A DNA stretch of 64,000 nt from JACNKJ01 sp964440095. GTDB lineage: Bacteria > Krumholzibacteriota > Krumholzibacteriia > JACNKJ01. Of this stretch, positions 57,917 through 64,000 are shown piece after piece (positions within the stretch are counted from its first letter, which is position 1; every line of letters begins with the position of its first letter). Under the pieces are notes generated by a model that was not told the DNA's origin, made no database searches, and worked only from the letters and a program-made list of their open reading frames with translations. The position numbers and the translations under genes were made by a program. Location of the stretch: assembly GCA_964440095.1 (NCBI GenBank), contig CAYTPZ010000003.1:1-64000 (forward strand), in the 5' to 3' direction.

Positions 57917-60073
57917 TTAGCCCTCTTCACGCTCTCCTTCGAGGACGACCTCCTGGAATCCGGCGAAAAATCTGAAGATTCTTGCTAACTCACCCAGGAA
58001 TGCCAATCGATTTCTACGAAGATCCTCTTCGGGGGCCAGAACCATGACGCCGTCAAAAAAGGCGTCGATGCGAGGCCCCAGGCCGGCCAGAAGCCGGTAA
58101 GCTTCATCGAACTGACGGGCGTCGGCGTGACCCTTGAGGTCGGCGACCATGGCCAGGAACTCATCATGGAGCGATTTCTCGGCATCCTCCCTAAGGAGGG
58201 TGGCCTGGAATTCCATCTCCCCCATCTGGCCTTCGGCCCAAGCCTCAAGGCTCAGGTACGAATCGCCGCCATCGGCGCTCAATCCTTCCTTGGCCAAGAT
58301 GTTTCCCACCCGGCGAGCGCCCATGACCAACTGCTCGAAGGCCTCTTCACCCCGCAAAGAGTTGAGCGCCAAGGCGCGCGCCCGAAGATCGAGGGTACGG
58401 CTTTCGCCGGTGGCGAGAACCGCCCGGAAGATATCCGGCGCGACGCCTTCGTCTTCGAGCATTCCTTCCAGGCGACCATGGAAGAAGTCCAGCAGGAGCG
58501 GCACGAGAGCATCCCGGTCCAGGCTGGGATAATCTTGAAGCGCCAGGTGGAGGAGATCTGAAAGACAGAGGGGCCATTCTTTGCCGATAAGCAGGCGCAT
58601 GACGGCCAGTGCCTGACGGCGCAGCGCGTAGGGATCCTTGGATCCTGTGGGAGCGAAGCCGCCTCCCCAGAAACCCACGATGGCATCGAGACGATCGGCC
58701 AAGGACAGGATGGATCCTTCCGCACCCTCGGGCAGGCGATCACCGGCACTCCGTGGGAAGAAGTGTTCGTAGAGGGCGATGGCACCCTTCTCGCCGGCGC
58801 CTTCCTTCCGAGCGTACTGCCAGCCCATGTAGCCCTGGAGCTTGGTGAACTCCTTGCCGTCCTTCACCATTTCACTGGCCTGATCGGCCTTGGCGTAACG
58901 GGCGGCCCATTCCAGCGCTTCGCGGTCGAGATCATCCAGTTTTAGAAGATCGGCAATGCGCAGGCTGAGTTTGCCCATACGGGCCACGCGCTCGGCAACC
59001 GTACCGAAGCCCTCCAGCCAGAGAACCGATTCGAGCCGGCGGTTAAGACCATCGAGCCCGGCCTTGAGATCGTCTCTCCAGTAGAAGCGGGCATCTTCCA
59101 GACGGGCCAGGAGCACGCGAACGTTGCCTTCGAGCACCACTTCGGGCGCTTGAACGGGACCGTTGGTCACCACCACAAAACCCGGAAGCAACTCACCGGA
59201 TGCATCCTCCACGGAGAAGTAGCGCTGATGCGATTTCATGGCCGTGCTGATAACCTCGCGGGGCAACTCCAGAAAGGTGTCGGGAAAGCGGCCGGCCATG
59301 GCGGCCGGGCCTTCCACCAGATAGTTGACCGTATCCAACAACTCGGAATCGGCCACCAGCTTGCCACCCAGCTCCTGGGCGGCCGCGCTGGCCATTTCGT
59401 GAATGGCCGCTTTTCGTGAGGCCGGATCAGCCAGAACCTTGGCAGCCAGGAGAGCCGATTCATAGTCGTCGGCATGGGACAAACTCACCGGACCCGGGGC
59501 CAGCCGGCGATGGCCACGGCTTTCGGTGCCGGCGCTGAGAGTGCCTAGCTGGAAATCCAGGGCATCCTCGCCCAGCATGGCCACGACCCAGCGGATGGGA
59601 CGCGCGAAACGCAGACTGCCGTCACCCCAGGTCATGGTCTTGGGAAATCTCAGGGAAAGGATCATGGCCGGTAGAGCTTCCGCCAGTAATTCCGCGCTAC
59701 CGCGGCCCCTGCGAAGCACCCGAGCCGCCAGGTAGGGCCCCTTGGGTGTTTCGAGTTCGTAGCAATCGTCCAGGGAAATGCCCTGCCCCCTAGCGAAGCC
59801 TTCGGCTGCCTTGCTGGGTTGGCCATCGCGATAGGCGGCCTTCATGGGCGGGCCACTCACTTCCAATTCCAGGTCTTCCTGGCTCGTGGTCAGATCCGAC
59901 ACCAGCAGGGCCAGGCGGCGGGGCGTGGCGAAACGGTGAATTTCTCCATGGGACAAGCGCTGCTCGTCCAACCAAGCGGAGAGGGCATCGCCCAACTGAG
60001 TCAGGGCGGGCTCCACGTAGGCGACGGGCAGTTCCTCCACGCCGATTTCCAGCAGGAAGCTTTTCTTATTCAT
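57917..60073 (-). CDS. glyS: Glycyl-tRNA synthetase beta subunit
   Basis: Beta chain of the bacterial alpha2-beta2 enzyme, needed for tRNA recognition and activity. The 718-residue protein starts LLEIGVEELPVAYVEPAL and shows the GlyS-type HGEIHRFATPRRLAL, GPPMKAAYRDG, and C-terminal ALRRQALAVMRLL and anticodon-binding-like segments. The start overlaps the glyQ stop by eight bases. The gene ends at a strong terminator. Length is near the family norm (about 690-720). Confidence 0.95.
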   Translation of the reverse strand: MNKKSFLLEIGVEELPVAYVEPALTQLGDALSAWLDEQRLSHGEIHRFATPRRLALLVSDLTTSQEDLELEVSGPPMKAAYRDGQPSKAAEGFARGQGISLDDCYELETPKGPYLAARVLRRGRGSAELLAEALPAMILSLRFPKTMTWGDGSLRFARPIRWVVAMLGEDALDFQLGTLSAGTESRGHRRLAPGPVSLSHADDYESALLAAKVLADPASRKAAIHEMASAAAQELGGKLVADSELLDTVNYLVEGPAAMAGRFPDTFLELPREVISTAMKSHQRYFSVEDASGELLPGFVVVTNGPVQAPEVVLEGNVRVLLARLEDARFYWRDDLKAGLDGLNRRLESVLWLEGFGTVAERVARMGKLSLRIADLLKLDDLDREALEWAARYAKADQASEMVKDGKEFTKLQGYMGWQYARKEGAGEKGAIALYEHFFPRSAGDRLPEGAEGSILSLADRLDAIVGFWGGGFAPTGSKDPYALRRQALAVMRLLIGKEWPLCLSDLLHLALQDYPSLDRDALVPLLLDFFHGRLEGMLEDEGVAPDIFRAVLATGESRTLDLRARALALNSLRGEEAFEQLVMGARRVGNILAKEGLSADGGDSYLSLEAWAEGQMGEMEFQATLLREDAEKSLHDEFLAMVADLKGHADARQFDEAYRLLAGLGPRIDAFFDGVMVLAPEEDLRRNRLAFLGELARIFRFFAGFQEVVLEGEREEG

Positions 60074-60950
60074 CGACGCCCTCTCCCTTCAGCAGAGGAA
60101 ATCCCAGGTCTTCGCGCTGCTGCATATAGGCCTGAGCGGATTTCCGGGCGAGGTTGCGAACCCTGGTGATGTATCCCGTGCGTTCGGACACGCTGATGGC
60201 GCCGCGGGCTTCCAGCACATTGAACAGATGGGAGCACTTGATGACGTAGTCGTAGCCCGGAGCGACCAAACCCGCTTCCAGGAGGCGGCCGGCTTCCCTT
60301 TCAAACTTCGTGAAAAGCTCGAAGTGCAGGGTCGTGTCGGCCTCCTCGAAATTGTACTTGGAAAAGTCCACCTCGTAGGCACGGTTCACGTCGCCCCAGC
60401 TGAGGCCGCCGCCCCAGTCCAGGTCCATCACATGATCCACGCCCTGCAGATACATGGCGATGCGCAGAAGCCCGTAGGTGAGTTCGGCGGTGATGGGCTT
60501 CAGATCGAAGCCTCCCACATGCTGGAAGTAGGTGAACTGTGTGATCTCCATGCCGTCCAGCCACACTTCCCAACCCAGACCTTTTGCGCCCAGGGTGGGG
60601 CTTTCCCAGTCGTCTTCCACAAAGCGGATCTCGTGTTTGTCCAGGTCGATGCCGATGTGGCGCAGGCTCTCCAGATAGAGTTCCTGCACATTGGGCGGTT
60701 CGGGTTTGAGGATGACCTGATACTGAAGGAACTGCTGCACGCGATTGGGATTCTCGCCATAGCGGCCGTCCTTGGGACGCCGACTGGGCTCAACATAGGC
60801 AGCCTTCCAAGGCTCGGGGCCCAGCACACGAAGGAAGGTGGCCGGGTTGAAAGTGCCGGCCCCCACTTCGGAATTGTAGGGCTGCAAGAGCACGCATCCC
60901 TGGTCGGACCAGAACTGCGAAAGGCGGAGGATCATCTCCTGGTAGTTCAT
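60066..60950 (-). CDS. glyQ: Glycyl-tRNA synthetase alpha subunit
   Basis: Catalytic alpha chain charging tRNA-Gly. The 294-residue protein has the class II signatures LSQFWSDQGCVLLQPYNSEVGAG near the N-terminus (residues 10-32), PSRRPKDGRYGENPNR, FTYFQHVGGFDLKPI and DWGGGLSWGDVNRAYEVDFSKYN. ATG 60950 overlaps the recO stop (ATGA). Typical length is about 290-300. Confidence 0.96.
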   Translation of the reverse strand: MNYQEMILRLSQFWSDQGCVLLQPYNSEVGAGTFNPATFLRVLGPEPWKAAYVEPSRRPKDGRYGENPNRVQQFLQYQVILKPEPPNVQELYLESLRHIGIDLDKHEIRFVEDDWESPTLGAKGLGWEVWLDGMEITQFTYFQHVGGFDLKPITAELTYGLLRIAMYLQGVDHVMDLDWGGGLSWGDVNRAYEVDFSKYNFEEADTTLHFELFTKFEREAGRLLEAGLVAPGYDYVIKCSHLFNVLEARGAISVSERTGYITRVRNLARKSAQAYMQQREDLGFPLLKGEGVDE

Positions 60951-61723
60951 TGTTTCGGCTCCTGGCCGGCTTTGCTTCCCGCTGGCCTGAGCATCTCCAG
61001 GGACCGCGGAAGTCGGTAGCCCGGCAGATGTCGGCTGAGAATCAGGTGTAGGATCCGGCCCATTCGGCGGCGAAGCTCGGCATCCATCTGCTGGCCACGC
61101 AATGCCGATGGGGCGTTTTGGAAGAGAGATACTAAGCAGTCCCTATCGACCCGCGCAAGGTCCATCCCCTCGTTGTCGAGTTCTGCCAGGGCAAAGGCTC
61201 CTTCTCCGGGCAGAAACTTGATGTCCTGGTTCGTCAGGGACTTTCCACTGAGGGCGCAATCCTCCAGAGAAGGCAGACTGCCGTGCAATTGAAGAATCGA
61301 GGCCTCGTAGGCGAAGAAGGGCATGAAGCCGTCTTCATCCTTGTCCTCGAAAATGGAAAGGTAGTCTTCAAGCAATTCGAATAGCCCGTCCACGGGCTCA
61401 TCGTTGTTGCTGCCTGCTCCGGCCAGCTCCAGACCCGCCAGACGCAGGGCCAGGCTCTCCAGTCGAGCCGAGGTGGGAGGAATGCCGCCGGATAGGGAGA
61501 TCTCCTTTATAAGGTGGAGCCCCTCCTTGCCCTTCAGATAGAGGACCACCTCCAGGGGCGTTCCCGGTTCCAGCAGGCCACGAAATTTGCTTTTGGGGTC
61601 GCGAGCCCCCTTGGCCACTGCGCGGCGCAGGCCCTCTTCTGCACAAAGCATTTGCACGATGAGGCTTGTTTCGCCCAGGGCATAAGTGCGCAAAACGCGA
61701 GCGCGGTCACGAACCAGGTTCAT
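60947..61723 (-). CDS. recO: DNA repair protein RecO
   Basis: Recombination mediator that, with RecR, loads RecA on SSB-coated DNA. The 258-residue protein has the N-terminal OB-fold start (RARVLRTYALGETSLIVQML), the AKGARDPKSKFRGLLEPGTPL segment and the helical C-terminal region. The zinc-binding CxxC pair found in many RecO proteins is not present; only isolated Cys are visible. Start 61723 gives ATGA overlap with the mgtE-like gene. An 82-residue N-terminal extension is open but is a frame shadow of the upstream gene. Confidence 0.9.
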   Translation of the reverse strand: MNLVRDRARVLRTYALGETSLIVQMLCAEEGLRRAVAKGARDPKSKFRGLLEPGTPLEVVLYLKGKEGLHLIKEISLSGGIPPTSARLESLALRLAGLELAGAGSNNDEPVDGLFELLEDYLSIFEDKDEDGFMPFFAYEASILQLHGSLPSLEDCALSGKSLTNQDIKFLPGEGAFALAELDNEGMDLARVDRDCLVSLFQNAPSALRGQQMDAELRRRMGRILHLILSRHLPGYRLPRSLEMLRPAGSKAGQEPKQ

Positions 61724-62313
61724 AGGAAATCGCGCAATCGACAAGCGATGAGCAGGTAGATGGCCAAGGTGACGATCATGATCACGAAGCCGTTGATGAT
61801 CGAGACCTCCGCCTCTCGGGCGATGAGGCGACGGGTTTCGCCCTCGCGGATTTCGCCGGTAGCCAGGCCGCGCACCACGATGGTCGAAGATTGAATGCCG
61901 ATGTTTCCCGCCAGGGCCATGATCACCGGCACAAAGAAGGCCAGTTCCAGCACCTCGGCCAGGGCCCACTCGAAGCCCTGGAGGATACGTCCCGAAGCGA
62001 AACCGCCAAGCAGACCCAGCAACAGCCAGGGCAGGCGCGCCCGACTTACGCGGAAGATTCGCCCGGGACGGAGTGACAGTTCGCTGACACCGGCGAAGCG
62101 GGAGAGATCCTCGGTGGCCTCTTCCTCCTGGTCCATGTCCGTCGTGGCGCGCACAGGATTGGGGTCCATGAAGGTCTTCATGGGCATGCCCGGCCGGGCC
62201 AAAACCATATCGCGCAGGCTCAGGCTGCCTTTGAGATGGCGGGCGTCGTCCACGAGGTAGACATTGTAGAGTTCGCGAATGCGATCGCCCAAGGGTGCGT
62301 CGCGGGAATCCAT
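61720..62313 (-). CDS. Reduced MgtE-type magnesium transporter
   Basis: A 197-residue protein aligning to MgtE in three separate pieces. Residues about 12-60 match CBS1 (YNVYLVDDARHLKGSLSLRD, then TTDMDQEE). The sequence then jumps straight to EATEDLSRFAGV, which in MgtE follows CBS2, so CBS2 appears deleted. The first membrane helices are good (LPWLLLGLLGG, LAFFVPVIMALAGNIGIQSS), but after VRGLATGEI the frame skips to a final helix matching the MgtE C-terminus (TLAIYLLIACRL). The N-domain is also absent. The remaining protein has about three helices versus five. ATG 62313 is preferred; TTG 62319 would give a TTGA overlap. Confidence 0.8.
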   Translation of the reverse strand: MDSRDAPLGDRIRELYNVYLVDDARHLKGSLSLRDMVLARPGMPMKTFMDPNPVRATTDMDQEEEATEDLSRFAGVSELSLRPGRIFRVSRARLPWLLLGLLGGFASGRILQGFEWALAEVLELAFFVPVIMALAGNIGIQSSTIVVRGLATGEIREGETRRLIAREAEVSIINGFVIMIVTLAIYLLIACRLRDFL

Positions 62314-62315
62314 GA

Positions 62316-62972
62316 TCAACTCGATGTCTTCACGAGGGGAATCTCATCATCGGGCAGGACCGTCCCTCCCGAGACGATGACATTCAGGGCCTCCTCGACG
62401 CTTAGATCGGGATAGATAACGCTGTCGGTGGGAATTAGGAGAAAGAAACCCGAAGTGGGATTAGGGCTGGTGGGCACGAAGACGTGTAGCATCTCCCGAG
62501 GATCGCCTTTCAAATACCTACTACCGTTCCCGTCCACTCCGTCCTCGTCCCAGGTGATGCCATGGATACGCCTCTTGGAGCGGTTCGTCACGAAACCCAA
62601 TGACCAGATTCCCGACTTGGGATATTCGAAGCAGACTACACCCTTGTAGGCGTCCTGTTTTTGGATAACAGAAAGGAGCTGATCGATGGCGTGAAAAACC
62701 TTGCCGACCAGGGGCAGGCGCAGGACGATTCTTCTCCAGACGGAACTGAGCTGCCGGCCCATGAAACTACTGGCTAAAAATCCCGCCAGAACGATGATGA
62801 CCAGCACGGCCAGAAATCCGAGACCTGGAATCTGCCAGGGAATGTAACGGTCGAGCAGGGGCCGCAAAAGCTCATCGAGCCAGATGAAGAGCTTCCAGAA
62901 GACCCAGATGGTCACCACCGTGGGCAGAAGCAGCACCAGACCACCGACGAATGCCCGCCTCAGGAATCTCAT
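62316..62972 (-). CDS. DUF502 family membrane protein
   Basis: A 218-residue inner-membrane protein with two helices (about 8-30 and 50-72) and a conserved C-terminal domain (FEYPKSGIWSLGFVTN, HVFVPTSPNPTSGFFLLIP, SVEEALNVIVSGG) that matches DUF502. ATGA overlaps tie it to the upstream corC gene. Function unknown; the family occurs widely in bacteria and some plants. Confidence 0.92.
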   Translation of the reverse strand: MRFLRRAFVGGLVLLLPTVVTIWVFWKLFIWLDELLRPLLDRYIPWQIPGLGFLAVLVIIVLAGFLASSFMGRQLSSVWRRIVLRLPLVGKVFHAIDQLLSVIQKQDAYKGVVCFEYPKSGIWSLGFVTNRSKRRIHGITWDEDGVDGNGSRYLKGDPREMLHVFVPTSPNPTSGFFLLIPTDSVIYPDLSVEEALNVIVSGGTVLPDDEIPLVKTSS

Positions 62973-64000
62973 GATTCATCCTCCCGCTCACCACTTTCGG
63001 AGTCGGCGGCTTCCACATCTTGGGCCAACCCTTCTTTATGTAGGATGACCTTGGCGATGCGTTGGCGCTGAACGCTTTCCACGCGGAAGGTGTAGCTGTC
63101 GAAGGAAACCTCGTCACCGGGGCTCAGGATTTTGCCGGCGTGAAACAGCAGAAGGCCGCCGAGAGATTCGTATCCCTCGCCCTCTTCGAATTCCGTGCCC
63201 AGCAAATCGCCCAGTTCTTCCAGATCGATCTTGGCGTCTACACGAGCCGTGCTCTGATCGATCATCTCGAAGAGATGTTCCTCGGTGTCATACTCATCGA
63301 CGATCTCACCCACGATCTCCTCGATGAGATCCTCCAGGGTGACCAGGCCCTCGGTGCCGCCGTATTCATCCACCACCACGGCCATGTGTTGACGTTTCTC
63401 CTGGAAGCGCCCTAGCAGATCGCCAATGAGCTTGGTTTCCGGAATGAAGTAGGGCTCCCGAAGAATGGACTTCAGATCCGGTTCCGCGCCTCTGATTTTG
63501 TAGCGGAGGAGATCCTTGGAATAGAGGATGCCGAGAATGTGATCCACCGTTTCGGCGAAAACCGGAACACGGCTGTGACCGCAATCCACTGCAAAATCCA
63601 AGGCCTCGTTGAAAGGAGTTTCCACGTCGAGAGCGTTCACGTCGATGCGGGGAATCATCACCTCGCGCACCTGCGTGTCGTGAAAATCAATGATGGACGA
63701 GATCATTTCCTGCTCGCCCTTTTCCAGCAGTTCGCTGCGAGCACCGGTCTCCACAAAGTCCTGTATCTCCCGCGTGCTAACCAAGGGGCCGGCCAGCATG
63801 AAGCCGCCTTCTAGATCGAATCGCGCCAGCAGAATTCGCATGAGGGAGGTCAGGGGATAGAGCAGGAAGAAGAGCGGAATGAAAACCCACCCCAATGCTG
63901 ACAGGTGGGCTACGGGATACTTCTCGGCCAAGCTGCGAAAGAGACTTCCGAGTACCAGAACGATGACGCTGAGGGCCAACCAAAGGAGGAAGAAGTGCCA
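62969..64000 (-). CDS. CorC/HlyC-type CBS-domain membrane protein (5' end outside window)
   Basis: The frame is open to the right edge, and the residues before the first in-window alternative start (a TTG at 63979) continue a hydrophobic helix, so the true start probably lies beyond 64000. The visible 343 codons show membrane segments (about 1-50), two CBS domains (about 110-230; REVMIPRIDVNAL, MAVVVDEYGGTEGLVTLEDL) and a CorC_HlyC domain (about 250-320, LGDLLGTEFEEGEGYESLGG). The family is associated with Mg2+/Co2+ efflux. It is a third CNNM/CorC-type protein in this window, next to a reduced mgtE. An acidic tail ends the protein. Confidence 0.9.
   Translation of the reverse strand, partial: WHFFLLWLALSVIVLVLGSLFRSLAEKYPVAHLSALGWVFIPLFFLLYPLTSLMRILLARFDLEGGFMLAGPLVSTREIQDFVETGARSELLEKGEQEMISSIIDFHDTQVREVMIPRIDVNALDVETPFNEALDFAVDCGHSRVPVFAETVDHILGILYSKDLLRYKIRGAEPDLKSILREPYFIPETKLIGDLLGRFQEKRQHMAVVVDEYGGTEGLVTLEDLIEEIVGEIVDEYDTEEHLFEMIDQSTARVDAKIDLEELGDLLGTEFEEGEGYESLGGLLLFHAGKILSPGDEVSFDSYTFRVESVQRQRIAKVILHKEGLAQDVEAADSESGEREDES

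Noticed and set aside
61724..61969. 82-residue N-terminal extension of RecO
   Set aside because: Shadow of the mgtE-like gene; OB-fold begins at the ATGA start.
61720..62313. Frameshifted full MgtE
   Set aside because: No missing MgtE segments are found in other frames of this stretch; gaps look like true deletions.

Overview
The window looks like chromosomal DNA from a Gram-negative bacterium of the FCB superphylum, probably an uncultured lineage near Krumholzibacteriota, Eisenbacteria or Latescibacterota. The placement is inferred from gene content. There is an LPS core pathway (GT9 heptosyltransferase, WaaA), several predicted outer-membrane barrels, many lipoproteins, and at least six exported proteins ending in a FlgD-like/type IX-style C-terminal domain (PNPFN, YDxxGR, ASGVYF). 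Genes are packed, often with ATGA, TTGA, TAATG or TGATG junctions. There is no rRNA, CRISPR array, phage or insertion sequence. Housekeeping genes are interleaved with large surface-protein genes.

Layout. 1-1575: 3'-truncated Cys-rich Ig-like lipoprotein. 1925-1997: tRNA-Phe. 2056-5786: uvrA then galE (minus), divergent from mazG (plus). 6769-9200: minus operon of two tandem XRE-cupin regulators, a DUF1844 protein and a barrel protein. 9322-12529: soluble kinase-receiver protein followed by two CNNM/HlyC-type membrane proteins. 12639-18490 (plus): GT9, waaA, a barrel protein and an M1 peptidase with a sorting domain. 18487-19594: nth and yjbQ, divergent. 19607-25795 (minus): aconitase and sdhCAB. 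26192-33648: 1585-residue C25 (gingipain-family) protein and an Asp-box propeller protein. 33718-33792: tRNA-Asp. 33857-47466: a minus run with tnaA, ppdK, a CDP-alcohol phosphatidyltransferase, a CBM48-like lipoprotein, a VWA membrane protein, a lamin-tail/lipoprotein/barrel trio, anmK and spoIID. 47682-57549: four large exported proteins, two of them paralogous lipoproteins. 57917-64000: corC (5'-truncated), DUF502, a reduced mgtE, recO, glyQ and glyS.

How the genes work together. AcnA and SdhCAB are TCA and respiratory enzymes. TnaA makes pyruvate (with indole and ammonia) from tryptophan, and PpdK in the same transcription unit could turn it into PEP. AnmK and the SpoIID-like protein suggest peptidoglycan turnover. 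The M1 and C25 peptidases, the propeller protein and the sorting-domain proteins form a secreted or surface layer made through Sec plus a type IX-like route; no secretion machinery is encoded here.

Most notable: a reduced MgtE that seems to have lost its N-domain, CBS2 and central membrane helices in frame; a hairpin-dense intergenic region before sdhCAB; a CCGCTNN heptamer array abutting a promoter; a roughly 260-nt leader with an 84-codon ORF coupled to a 1050-residue exported protein; and recurring amidotransferase-like domains in unrelated surface proteins. All family calls come from motif reading; no database search was run.
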